Part shown: piece after piece, positions 13,876 through 25,643 of the stretch
Layout of the letters: each line of letters opens with the position of its first letter
Position numbering within the stretch: the first letter of the stretch is position 1
NCBI RefSeq assembly: GCF_964355755.1
Contig: NC_092671.1
Location: forward strand, 8,317,001-8,381,000
DNA: 64,000 nt
Reading direction: 5' to 3'
Source: Antedon mediterranea
Taxonomy: Eukaryota; Echinodermata; Crinoidea; Comatulida; Antedonidae
Position numbers and translations under genes: made by a program
Notes under the pieces: generated by a model
Seen by the model: only the letters and a program-made list of their open reading frames with translations
What the model was told of the DNA's origin: nothing
Database searches by the model: none

Positions 13876-13978
13876 CTCACTATGTCGGTCGGTTGGTCGG
13901 TCGGTTGGTCGGTTTGTCGGTCGGTCGGTAAACACTAACTTAAGCACGCGACTGCAGCCATCTATATGGCCTTGTTTA
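13876..13978 (-). repeat. (GACA/GACC)n-bearing dispersed element, copy D
   Basis: On the plus strand a GTCGGTCGGTTGGTCGG tract (13884-13929) is followed by CACGCGACT and GGCCTTGT. Read on the minus strand the order is ACAAGGCC, AGTCGCGTGCT, then a GACC/GACA tract, then GACATAGTGA. This is the same order as the copies at 48067-48180, 48747-48876 and 51099-51204. Confidence 0.6.
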
Positions 13979-14254
13979 GTTTAGCTGTACTTATTTAAGA
14001 AGATAAACATATACATCTTCTAATACGTTATAAAAAAAACAACGAAAACAGCGTCAACATTTTTATTTTTACATTGGCAACGTTATTTAAATATTTAAAC
14101 GTCGCGTTTCTAGAATTAGGGAGCTAAAATAAATCTGTCGGCCTAATAATTAATACTATTTTCGACAGAATTTCGTACCGAACATGATTTTGTCATCGTT
14201 TGAATCCACCTTTAAGTCTGCATTTCGTAAATATATAACGTGTGAATATCACAT

Positions 14255-14345
14255 ATATGGACATGATGATGTCATATCACTGCCATATTTGGCCATCTCA
14301 CGCTTTTTTGTCGAACTAGTTTGATAAGTGTAGATAGTGCTTTAG
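14255..14345. mobile_element. MITE family B, truncated copy
   Basis: It carries the internal block GGACATGATGATGTCATATC and the right end AGTTTGATAAGTGTAGATAG, matching the complete copies at 19078-19203 and 23764-23915. The left terminal repeat is missing or decayed. Confidence 0.55.
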
Positions 14346-14611
14346 ACCGAATTCGAGTGTGAATCAGCCTTAGACAATATTGATGAAATAGATATATGAT
14401 GATTATGAAGGCCATAACTGATCACATTTTTGCTCTTAAACTCAGAACCATTACAATGGCGACGATGAGTTAACAAAACACAAATTGTACAACTAATGAA
14501 GTTGATGTTAAAGGCCTACTAAAAAGTTATCGACAATGTGAAGATTCCTACAGCTGAAAATTAGTCATCTATACAGTAATCCTCTCTCTTGATCGAGCCA
14601 CTGAGTTGATA

Positions 14612-15035
14612 GCTTAAAACAACACTGAAGCCTTCCGTTTCTTAGCTATCAACTTGCATGATGTTTTTAAGGGCTTAGGAAAAACATATAAAGTTGGTGG
14701 TATCGATAAAAACACTGACAATTAAGTATAATTCCAATTATTTTATTCAATACGAATATCTGTTCTTTTATTGATTTATTAATAAATATTGTTATATTTA
14801 GGATATAGCACATAATTGATTAAGTTCGACAACAACAACAAAAACAACACTAAAGCCTTCCGTGTCTTAGCTATTAACTTGTATTATGTTTTTAAGGGCT
14901 TAGGAAAACAAAAAATTACGGTCTGTTTTGTATCGATAAAAACACCGAAAATAAAGTATAATTCCAATTATTTTATCTAATACGATATATATCATTTTAT
15001 TGTTTTATTAATAAATATTGTTATATTTAGATCAG
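14612..15035. repeat. Local tandem duplication, about 235 bp spacing
   Basis: The blocks GCCTTCCGTTTCTTAGCTAT (about 14630) and GCCTTCCGTGTCTTAGCTAT (about 14863) start two units that share GTTTTTAAGGGCTTAGGAAA, TATCGATAAAAACAC and TTAATAAATATTGTTATATT. Noncoding and moderately diverged. Confidence 0.7.
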
Positions 15036-16501
15036 TTATAATATTAATTGATTTTGTTCTAATACATTATATATTTAGTCACAAACAATTTATTATGAAT
15101 TATTAGTATACTTTTACACTATTAGGCCTATTACTTTTTAAAATCTTGTATTTGATACTGCTATTGAAATTGTAGATATAGGCCTATTGTTATTTATCGA
15201 CACAATGTTATGTGTTCAATTAAACCGTGCGCCTTGTCTTGACCGTATAGGCCTAATGTATCAAACAAACCGAATAAAAACAATAATAATTTTATAAAAA
15301 AAAACGCTGAAACATATTCCTGCTAATGATTAATTATTAATTTACAAAAAGAGTGTGAATTTTGACAACTTTTTATTTCCGATTGCTTCATTGACTGATA
15401 GTTGGCGCCAGAAATTGCTTTAAAAATGCTTATTCATCAAGTTTTAATCATCCTGAAATGATAATTAAATATTTGAATCATCAACACATCACCTCCTCAA
15501 ATCATGTTCAATAAAAACTCAATCTTTCAACGTAACAATGGGATTTTATTCTGGTTTTAAAAATTTGCATCGCACGCAATAACACCCAAAGATAAATAAC
15601 CTATTGGCGCAGGGTAAGTTTGGATTACGACTTACAGTGTTCCGCCGTCACGCGGTGAAAGATCATTATTTCCGTGTAGCATTTCTATAAGTTCGTACGT
15701 GTTCTTCAGACATGATTTAGGCTTAAGAGTAAAGGAAGCCCGCACCAGAGAAAGTGCGAACTGGGTGTAGTAAATTATTATCACCATAAACAACTTTCTC
15801 CAAGTCATGGTCTTCATTTTACTATAAAAAAACAGTTGGTCCATGAAAACAGAAAGACAGATCAAAATTGCTTAAAAATAATGACTTGGGTTGATCTAAT
15901 AAATATGGAACCTAATTCCAAGCTTAAATCTCACTTTTTATTATTGCTAATTATTCAAGATCAAATTTAGTCACCAACTCGTAAAATTACAAACACTTGT
16001 TAGTGTTTATTAGCTTGAGAAAAATCAAAGAAAGCGACGTTTGTTAAACCTTGGCATTATTAACATATAGATATTATGTGACATTTATTATGTCCTTTAT
16101 TTTAATTGTAATGTTTATGAATCCGGAACCATCGGATAGAACGCCCTCTTTTCATGGGTAAACTTTTTATTACGATGGTTTCGGTGGTTGAGTATGGCGC
16201 AGCACACGACTGATAGACTAGTAATGATTATATATATTTATTTAAATGTACTTTTCTATGTAAGGTAATTTTTTGATTTGATTTTTTTTTAAAGAATGTA
16301 TAATGTATAATTAAATCATGATTAAAGATGATGATTAAGACCCAGCATAGTCATCGTTGTTGCGTTTCCGGGCATCTACCGTGCTTAACTTAGAGACTTA
16401 AGAAGTTAAGTCGCATTATAGTTAACGGGCAAACAAGATTTAATAACATTAGATTGTTTATTTATTGGACAAATATATTGATTGATATCTTACTTATTAA
16501 A

Positions 16502-16535
16502 TTATCAGTACCGTATTTTAATACGGTACTGATAA
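16502..16535. repeat. Perfect 16-bp inverted repeat, 2-nt loop
   Basis: TTATCAGTACCGTATT (16502-16517) is followed after TT by its exact complement (16520-16535). No T-run or gene end is adjacent. It could be the remnant of a fold-back element. Confidence 0.8.
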
Positions 16536-17588
16536 ATTAATTCCTATTTCATTCTGAATATTATTTAATTTATTCATTTTTATAGTAGGATTTTTGTACA
16601 CAGACATGATATATTGATGAATTATACTAAAATAATTATGTATTATGATAATATATTTCTCTTTGGTACTAACGGTATATTTCTACTAAAGAAAATATGT
16701 AATTTATTAAGGCTATGCTTGTTTTATTAGAATAATTTCATTCAATCACATCATACAAATAGCTTATTAAATGACCAATAACCATGATATAGCTGAACGA
16801 GAGATGTTTTACATTTTTGGAATAACCATTAATATTATTTGACTAGATGAAAATGTTGAGGGTTTGTTATGACAGCATTAAAAATCATACATGTTTAATA
16901 GGATATGGATACAAAAATAGTGTAGGTGATAGGCCTATAGGTTCGAATCAGTATAGGTTTTGAATGTATGAGCCTATATTTCTGCTGCAAACAACTAATT
17001 ATGTATATACATACCGATTCCTACATTGTGTGTGTTTATTATCAATATTAATATTACTATTGGTATATTTCATTAACGTTATTATTATTATTTTCATAGT
17101 AAAGCATATCATTATTATTAATATCGTGATTGTCTATTACACGTGTCGTGTTTAGCCTAACAATATTAATATTTCACTTTCCAGACCTTTATTAATAATC
17201 TAGCGATACGAAAGTTAAAATGTCGAAAGGAAGGAATATATTTCATAAACAGTAAAAATTATCATTGAATTAACACCTGTTTGTGTGCTAGGGAGTTTTG
17301 AAACCGTCAAATGCCGACTTTGTTTACTCGTCCTGTCACCGAACGCCGTGCAGTGATTCTACATGCTTCCCTTGAAGCTAGCCTAAGATTACGAGCAAAG
17401 TTGTGTTTAGCTTTCTATATCAAACCGTATAATAACATAATATTTAAGTATTAAAATATCGCTTTTTCAGTTACGAATCATAACATTTATTTCAAAATGG
17501 GTATTAATTAATGTTATTTTAAATCATTTGAAAGGCACAACATCATTATGGATTGTATACTTGAACTTTGTTCAGTCAGGAAAGAGTT

Positions 17589-17647
17589 AAATTTCACTCT
17601 TCCCTTGTTCAGATAACGTTTATCTGAAGTGAATAAGAGTGAAATTT
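17589..17647. repeat. Two-stem hairpin
   Basis: An outer 13-bp pair (AAATTTCACTCTT at 17589-17601 with 17635-17647) encloses an inner 9-bp pair (TTCAGATAA at 17608-17616 with 17620-17628). The asymmetric internal loop resembles a small structured RNA or a decayed fold-back element. No promoter was identified. Confidence 0.6.
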
Positions 17648-18569
17648 TACATATTTATTTGCTATTTATTTAAAATCCATTGCTATATAGTCCTGTGATA
17701 TTAGCCGTACTACTTCCGTGCCTATTTAAACATGTGCGCTTTATTTGGCCGCCGTGGTAGCATAAGTATAGACCTACTTATAACTTTTTTATTTATCACA
17801 GACGCACGATAAGACAAAACAATGACGCTTCTTCTCCCGTTGTTTAAAACCTTTCAGAAGACAATAGAGAATTAACCTTATTTAGTGACCCTCACAGGTG
17901 TTTAGTCTAGACAACATATCTTATTATAGCCTAAGCATTAGAATAATGAAAACCATATTGGAAATTGAAATTCAATTGTATATTTGATATCAAGAATATT
18001 ATTCATTTAATCGGTAATTTATGAGCTCTGTAACATGTGTCCTTTTTATCCGGTAGCTTCATTTTTATATTTATATATTTTATTAGGATTAATTCGTTGC
18101 GCTCCTTTGTTCATTTATAAGGATAATATCTCTGATATTCATTCAAAGAATAAAATCAAATAACATATTTAAATTTAATTCCACTATGGACCTTTTTGGT
18201 TTTCGTACATGGCTAGTAACACATCTCGACCTTTTCTAGCCAGTGCTATTTACTAATAACAATGCATGATATGCATTTAACAAACATGTTTACATTGATT
18301 AAATAGTACATTCATTTACCTTTGCAAGATTCATCATTTAAAGGAAAGAAACTATATAGAATGTTAAATATAAGTATAGAATGTATACGGGTAAATGCCT
18401 CTTTTTCAATTCATTGGTAATTTAAATTATTGATCTTCATGTAAACTAAATACCGTATAAAATAAATTGCTGTTATGTCATCTTATTGGTAGGCCTCAAC
18501 AGAGAGCTATGCTAGGCTAAACACTAATACCACACCATCAAATGGCAAATGGATGATTCGTAACACGTA

Positions 18570-18776
18570 ATGGACAGAGGCCTCGGGCTCAATTGGAAAC
18601 AGCTCACCAAATTTGGAAAAATGCCTTTAAAAAAAGTGCAATACATTCACAGTAATGAAATTCTTGAAAACAAAATTTATGTTTCTTTAAAAATTAGTGA
18701 TGCTGAAAAGAAAATTCAAATTGATGTTTCAAGGTTAATATTGAATGCGATGAATGATTCGTTCATTTATGTGTGA
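18570..18776 (+). pseudogene. Unassigned 68-codon ORF, possible gene fragment
   Basis: An ATG opens 68 codons in an AT-rich setting. The latter half (KKVQYIHSNEILENKIYVSL and on) has a charged, soluble composition that looks more protein-like than the neighbouring frames. There is no recognised domain, no clear promoter and no clear splice partner; an internal AAG/GTTAAT could act as a weak donor near 18732. It is more likely a relic or a chance frame than a gene. Confidence 0.15.
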
Positions 18777-19077
18777 GTGCGTGATTTTGTAAATATGAAT
18801 GTGGATGAATATTACGATTGGAGAATTCTCTAAAGAAGTAATTTTAAAAATTCAAAGGTGCCCGGACCTCTCTACAATTTCTTGGATTTCCTATGATGAA
18901 TGTTACCGTATTGTTAGCGCGTATGAAATAAACCGATTATACTATTTTTTATAATGTTTAAACGGGTGAAATAGTAACGAATTATATTAGCCTATAAGCA
19001 ATATTATGCTTATCTTTGTTCGGCGTACAGTTTTTAAAAAGAATGGGGAAGGAGCTTTTGAAAATATTTTAGTATCA

Positions 19078-19203
19078 TAAAGCTCTGTCTACACTATCAA
19101 ATGTTATGTGAAAAAAAAATGTGCTGTGCTCATAATAATGGACATGATGATGTCATATCACTTTTTTTTGTCAAACTAGTTTGATAGTGTAGACAGAGCT
19201 TTA
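19078..19203. mobile_element. MITE family B, complete copy (126 bp)
   Basis: The terminal inverted repeats TAAAGCTCTGTCTACACTAT and complement are perfect. The centre contains the palindromic GACATGATGATGTCATATCA. No coding capacity. Copies also occur at 23764-23915 and, truncated, at 14255-14345. Confidence 0.75.
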
Positions 19204-19554
19204 TACTTTAGAGGGATGGATAGTTTAGAATCAATGACGAATGAGTAAACACAACAACATTTGAATGGTCAACAAAATTATGAATGAGCATTTTTTGTAG
19301 CACTTCGTCCACTTTTCGGAAGGAAAATTTAGGTAAAAAAAGATTTATCCGGACAGTTGAGTCATCGATGACGTTCTGTACATTTGTCCATCGAGGTTTT
19401 TTTAAAAACTAAACTCAACATTTCTTTCACGATGATGACTTAATTTCTCGCTTTAGTTAAAATAGGAATCAAAATAACCGTGACCTGATGGCGCTTGTCA
19501 TCCCCGTTTAGAAGGAAAGGCGCGATTTGCCCTTAAATGAAAGAGTAACCAAAC

Positions 19555-19712
19555 TCAGTCAAGTTACAGCCAATCAAAGCTGAGCTGTCGAGGCAGGAAG
19601 CTAGTGAAACGAATTCATAGGGAGCTTAGTGAAATGCGTCGAGTTAAGTTTTGAAAGTTGGCAAAAATTATGCCATTTGTCTAGGATGAGTTATTGGGGA
19701 CTGTGTGAAAGA
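19555..19712 (+). promoter_or_regulatory. CCAAT-box promoter and 5' leader, putative
   Basis: ACAGCCAATCAAAG places a consensus CCAAT box at 19570-19574, about 140 bp before the proposed start codon at 19713. Composition is higher in GC than the flanks. An upstream out-of-frame ATG (19633) gives a very short reading frame, and an in-frame ATG at 19686 would add nine residues (MSYWGLCER) to the downstream exon. Confidence 0.35.
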
Positions 19713-19802
19713 ATGGCAGCGGTTAGATTTTGTGAACTTCGTCGTGTACCTTTGTACAGTGTTGGATATAGTACCCATAATAGTCACAAGCATTTTAAAA
19801 AG
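19713..19802 (+). CDS. Candidate first exon, mitochondrial-type presequence
   Basis: A strong-context start (A at -3, G at +4) opens exactly 30 codons, ending in a consensus AAG/GTAAGG donor (GT 19803-19804), so the intron is phase 0. The peptide begins MAAVRFCELRRVPLYSVGYS and ends THNSHKHFKK. It has several Arg, one acid, and Ser/Thr/Tyr, as in a matrix-targeting presequence; VGYS/T resembles an R-3-type cleavage site. A CCAAT box lies upstream. The rest of the protein was not found in this window, so no enzyme or complex can be named. Alternatives are a chance ORF or a gene fragment. Confidence 0.4.
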
Positions 19803-19804
19803 GT

Positions 19805-22800
19805 AAGGCAACCCAACATTGCTGTTCTGGTCAATTCGCCTTTTTGGGATTTTTAGAAGCTGACTTGAAGTTCTGTAAACTTCGTTTTTGTTTCAACTTG
19901 GAAAAGTTTACGCATTATAGAGAGCGCTATAATACTAACAACTTGTTTCAACATACAGTTCTGCCGAAATCACGTAGGAAGAAATAATGTATTTAATTGT
20001 TTGGTAAAATAATAAAACGGTTCACAATTAGATTTTTATTTTCGGTTTCAAACTTAAAAAAAATATAGAGAAACGATTTTGTTTGTTCGACATTGTTGTT
20101 AATGTTGAATCAGAAACAAATGTTATTACTTTTAGGCCTATACTAATTTTCTTTTAAAAGGATGAATTTCTACAAAAAAAAAGACCAATTTATGTTGTCA
20201 AGTTTACTTGGATAATCTTTATAATTAGAACTGTGTTTTTAAAGACAATATTTATAAATGATATACGGTATAAAAAGAACTTTCAATATACTTTTCTATA
20301 CGAAACCTTTTCCCCAATGTACGGTACTGTAGTTGCATACACACACATTATATACAAGGATAAATAATAATTGTGTTTTACGGCTTTAATATTAAACATA
20401 CTAGTAATTGCATGACAATGCTATTATTTCTAATATGTTAATTGCCATTTTGATATTTGTTTATACAATAATAGATTTCATATAATGAGGGTTAAAAACG
20501 TACTATGCGCATGGATAGAGTTTAAAATACAACTACAAGTATACTGACTCTCATGCTATCTATGCTGAGTAAAATACAGTTATTAATTATCATATTATGT
20601 CGATGATTTGATGTTCCTAATCAAATCAACGAATTGTAGTAAACCATCCATGAAGGGTGGAGCATTGTAAAAATGTTTAATCTTTTTGTTGAATTAGAAT
20701 TTAAATTAAAATCTTGTCAATATAATTAGCAGAATACATTGTGGAATATCATTATAAAAAAATAATATAGCACAGGAATCTTCATTGAATCAAATACAGT
20801 TTCTAGTAACTTATGTTTTTGTTGAATAGTTGAATTTAAATTAAATTCTTGTCAATACAATCAGGACACTACATTGTGGAATATCATATCATAAAAAATA
20901 ATATATACCACAATAGGAATCTTCTTTGAAACAAATACTAGATTAACAGTTTCTTAAGTAACTTATGTCGGCTTATTGCATATAGGCTAAGGCCTAGTAA
21001 ATATAGACTTATGCTAAAACTAAATAAGTTTGGAATCTTTTTATGAAAGTTTATAACGAACTATAGTTTAGAAACATTTAATACAATTAATATATCAACC
21101 ATAAAAGACACAAATTGATGTTATTTTGTTTGTTTGTTTATTAGTTTTCCACAAATACTATCATTATTTTTAATACAGTGCTTAACAGGCAGAAAGATTA
21201 AAGGAAGACAAATCAAATTTTGTAAAAGATTTTGTTAATCTTTTTAAGATTGAGGAATTCTTATAATGTAGCGCTTACGGTGTAGGCCTAAAGTGAAATC
21301 CTATTTGTTATTTTGGTGTTTTGTTATAAATTATTGAACACTTGATAGAAAATGAGGGGCTGTCCTTTTTACATTTTATTACAAATTGTATTACACATAT
21401 TTTCATATAATAGGCCCGAAGTGTTTTCATTGAAATGTTAAAAGCATTATAACTAATTTTTAAATTCAACATTATCGATAAAGAAAATGATACATGTGTA
21501 GGCCTAATGGTCTTAAGTTTTTTAAATGTACTGTAAAAATTGTTATATGATAGGCCTACATGTTTTTAATCTAACATTGTAAATAACATTTTTTCATTTG
21601 TTAAAATGATATATTTCACTTAGAAACCAACAAAGTTACCCATTAATATTTGTTGTTGAAATTTCATTTATATAATATTATTGTTATAATAACATTGGTT
21701 TAAAATTTACAAAACTGGAATAGTTTATGTAAGGAGATTCAAATTGATATGTGATTGACTTAAATATTTACGGTTCAACAACTTCTTTAAAAAGGAACCG
21801 TTTAAAAGGTTTTTAAACAAATTTCTAATTAAAGTATTGTTGATTATTACCTGAGTGAAACACATATTACAACCCATACTTTGTTGTGTTGTACGTAAGA
21901 AGTAAAGCCAAACTACCAGTCCACATTTATTACTTGAAGACTTAAATCCCGACATTATAAGGCGACATTGGTTAAAATAAAATATCATTGATTTTTTTGT
22001 TTAAATAACACAACAATATTATAATGATTGAATTATTATTATAATAAATAGTCCAGTATTATATACCCTTTGAGTTTCTCTAAAGTCTTCAGATTTATTT
22101 TCCTTTATAAATATAAATTTAACCCTAATTCAAGGAAGATTTAAAACTCTAAAAAAACTACCGGCATATAATTATGTTATTAAAAGATGCCTGTGCTATA
22201 ATAAAAATATACAATTTCTACGGTGATAATGTATTATTTATGTAGATTGTTTTGTTTATAACATTCCTATTCAAATGTATTACACAGACGCTACAGCCTT
22301 TGGAAATAGTGATTATTATACTATTATACGACACTCATTTACAGTATATTATTAATACCCAACCCACGTATTTTAATGTGGTATTGTTATTGATTAAAAT
22401 AGACAATTAATTACCAAATTCTTAGAATGTGCTCATATGTTGTTAAATTTTAATTAACAATTATATCATTATCGTCATGTCTGTGCCGGTGAATACCAAT
22501 ATACAACCGTTATAAACTTTATATTATTAGTATAGCCATCAGTGTTTAAACGCACACGTATTTAATGTTGAATCCTATACTGATATGTATAATGCTTCGT
22601 TTTAAACGATATAAAAAAAGCGATATTGATAAATTAGTATTTTTTAAATAGATCATAAAACAAGGACAATAAGATTTATTTAATAATTAGTATTGAATAT
22701 GTAATCAAATAAACAAATAGTATTCATATTAGTGCATTACACACATTTTAAAGATTGTTTGCAATTATAATTCAACAATTTTTTGCCATTTAAATACTGA

Positions 22801-23763
22801 CTCCACCCTTTTAAACGAATAATTACATGCTACTGAATTACCCACAGATTCCTCCTAATTAAATCTTACATTAGTAGTTATATCTTTCAATAAGCAATTA
22901 AACAAGCTAATCTAGCATTATGTATGACCGTGTTCCTTTTCTTTTATCACCGAATAACGAACAGGGAGTTGTCATTACTGTACACGTCTAAAAGCCATTT
23001 TCAACAGTTAAGTATATGGGCTTTTAAAAGGCATGTGACAACAAGAAAGACGGTAGAGTGGAAACGTCGCGTCAAAACATATACATGTTAGGATTGAAAT
23101 GTAGGCCTAATAATGTTGTAAGGATGTTGTTAGACTAAGGCTAGGTTGGCTTTGTCCGTCAACTCATATTAATTGCAGTGGTCACCGTGTACCGTTAAGG
23201 CATGATTCATAATAATGTAGGCCTAATGATGTCAAATCTTTTTACTTCGTTATGTTATTAAACTTATGAATTAAAATATTCTTTCCCTTTATAAAAAAAT
23301 TGTTTAATTTCTAATTAATAATAAAAATATTACAGTACTTAATCTAAATCTTAAAATGTGTTTAAGACAAACGCATTTTGGTATACGGTATATATACAAT
23401 TATTGTATAAAGCAGGCTAATCATTTACGGTAGTAGTTTTAATATCAGAAATGAAACTTATACTCACAGTTTAACCAAGAAAAATATGCTTTACAAATTG
23501 GTATTAAGATAACAATAGAAACATCAGAAAATAGTGTAATAATCCACTGCATGCGTTTCTATATTTTAAAGTGTGGGTGAGTGGGTGTCAGTGATTGTTA
23601 AATCATTGTCGGTCATGTTATGGTCTTATAAAGTTCTTCAAACCTAATGGTGGTGGCAACACTTGAATGAATGCACATTAATTGAACGGTCCACTGAGAG
23701 ACAGAGCGGAATATTTGTTGAGTCTGAGGAAATTAGAATATTCCGTGATGAAGATGTGTTTTG
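19805..23763. other. Intergenic or intronic, no exon identified
   Basis: If the 19713 exon is real, this may be its first intron. It is AT-rich with TAGGCCTA words (near 20137, 21283, 21499, 21549, 23102, 23217) and a 150-bp tandem duplication listed separately. No following exon could be supported. Confidence 0.45.
20683..20967. repeat. Local tandem duplication, about 140 bp x 2
   Basis: Two units share TTTTGTTGAAT, GAATTTAAATTAAA, CTTGTCAATA, ACATTGTGGAATATCAT, AGGAATCTTC and AGTAACTTATGT in the same order (first unit from about 20683, second from about 20817). The copies differ by small indels. Noncoding. Confidence 0.7.
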
Positions 23764-23915
23764 TAAAGCTCTGTCTACACTATCAAACTACTTTGACAAA
23801 AAAGTGTGATGTGTCCAAATATGGTAGTGATATATCGAAATATGGTAGTGACATGACATCATCGTGTCCATATATGGGCACATCACATAAAGTGTGATAG
23901 TGTAGACAGCGCTTA
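23764..23915. mobile_element. MITE family B, long copy (152 bp)
   Basis: The left end TAAAGCTCTGTCTACACTAT and right end ATAGTGTAGACAGCGCTTA are inverted repeats with one mismatch. The interior holds a duplicated AATATGGTAGTGA(T/C)AT block (about 23818 and 23840) and the GACATCATCGTGTCCATAT palindrome, longer than the 126-bp copy. Confidence 0.75.
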
Positions 23916-23967
23916 ATACTAAGTGAATGACGATATTCACGAACATAATAACACAAATCCTTATTTT

Positions 23968-24055
23968 TAATTTATTTCATTTCATTTCATTTCATTTATT
24001 TCGTCTCACATAATTATAACAAAAACATAACAAACAATAGATAGAGACAGGATTC
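23968..24055 (-). repeat. LINE-type 3' tail, (GAAAT)n, minus strand
   Basis: On the minus strand GACGAAATAAATGAAATGAA continues as GAAAT repeats, a polyadenylation-like signal plus pentamer tail as at the 3' ends of CR1/L2-like retroposons. The body is too short to classify. Confidence 0.4.
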
Positions 24056-24070
24056 CCAAAAGAGAACTAA

Positions 24071-24169
24071 ATCAAACTATCAAGTGGGTCTCCAGATCAA
24101 ACTATCAAGTGGGTCTCCAGATCAAACTATCAAGTGGGTCTCCAGATCAAACTATCAAGTGGGTCTCCA
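24071..24169. repeat. 25-bp minisatellite, 4 copies
   Basis: Four head-to-tail copies of ATCAAACTATCAAGTGGG-TCTCCAG start at 24071, 24096, 24121 and 24146. They are identical except for the last two bases of the final copy, which implies very recent expansion. Confidence 0.9.
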
Positions 24170-25604
24170 CTTCAGTTAGTATAGTATAGCAATTTAGTGG
24201 TTATATTTTAAAAGTACTCCTTAAAGAGAAACAGCATGTTTATTATTTTGAAAAAAAAGTTTAAATGTAACAATATGTAAATATATTTAATAATCTATAT
24301 AGCACATATACTGTTACCGATACTGTCTCCCAAAAATAATCAATTTGACATATGTGATTTAAAAAATAGCCTACCGTAACATTTTAAAAATAATTACCAA
24401 AGGAAAAGGAAATTAAATGTTTACAAGTTTTAAAGAAAAATCTAATAATCTGGTTGATTCGTTGCTTTTATGATTTAATAATAACCACAATTTTGAAATC
24501 TTATCGGAAAGTCCTACCAATATTATTAATGATATCGTATACAATTGTACAATGTCAATGCTTTTTTAAATATATACTACTTTCTATTTCCATAAATAAT
24601 AATAATAATAATAATAATTACTTAGGCCTATACGGTAGGCTATACTACACCGACAAAAGGATTACATATTAGGTTAGGCTACATTACCTGTTGTGGATGT
24701 AAGTTAAAATTAGAAACAAGATCACAGAAACTGATGAGGTTATTATCAAAACTATCACCTTGATATTCCGAAATAAATAAATAATTTAAGAAATTCAATC
24801 TCTGGGGAAAAACGTATATTCAATTACCCAATAATGATCGTTTTAATTCGTTATTTTGATAGTTGTGGCAGGGAAGAGTCTGGTAGTGGAATCATGTAAT
24901 AAAGAAATATACATGGTTAAGTCTATATTAATTGATTATGATAAAACACAGGCATTCGAATTCTTTAAACATCGATGGTATACACGTTCAATTAGAAACA
25001 GGTTTACATTTTTTTACATTGGTGAGGAGTGATAATGAAATGATAATGTTACGTTGTTAAACTATCGTTGTTAGCATGTTATTGCATTCAGGTGGCATGC
25101 TTGATGTATGTAGGTTTTTGGGTCGATATTTTACATACAGGAAGCCTGTCCGCTGCTGCACTCATAAGGCTCTGTTCGTAATACGTTTGCGTGAAACCCG
25201 CCACATGTTGTCCTTTTCACTATCTCACTTTAATTTTGCCAAGTCATGCAAACAGTTGAGAATACACTGACCCGAGAAGTCTGTTAAACGACTACTGACT
25301 CATATATAAACTAATTTCATTTTGTTAGTGAGTCGCTTTGAACTTCTTTAAACTACGTAACATTACCTTGACACGTTAAAAATTACAACATACCAATTGA
25401 ACGGAAATTACATTACTTGACGCTCAAATTCTTAGATTTCAATTTTAGTCAATAATCTTTTAAAGTTGTGTTCACAGCTACATGATTATGTGATTATTAA
25501 TAAGATTAATTGTTTAATTGAATTAAACATTGTATGAATTAAACCCAAGTGACTCGAAAGATAAAAAAAAAGATGTTTTGATAATCGAAAGGTGACGTAA
25601 TCTA

Positions 25605-25643
25605 TTTTCGCGCGTGGAAGTGGTTCCGAGGAAGCGCGCCAAA
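25605..25643. promoter_or_regulatory. Pair of E2F-like sites in CpG-rich patch
   Basis: TTTTCGCGCG at 25605-25614 and GCGCGCCAAA at 25634-25643 (complement TTTGGCGCGC) both fit the E2F consensus TTTSSCGC. They are about 20 bp apart in opposite orientation, in a patch that also contains GGTGACGTAA (about 25591). The surroundings are AT-rich, so the patch looks like a proximal promoter. The controlled gene was not identified. Confidence 0.35.

Larger units (their letters stand above)
15036..18569. other. Intergenic, two hairpins only
   Basis: AT-rich without supported exons. Two fold-back structures (16502-16535 and 17589-17647) are listed separately. Confidence 0.45.

Noticed and set aside
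16930-16945. GGTTCGAATC as a tRNA B box
   Set aside because: No A box at the right distance and no cloverleaf stems around it.
24071-24169. 25-bp repeats as a CRISPR array
   Set aside because: The units abut with no spacers and the DNA is eukaryotic; it is a minisatellite.
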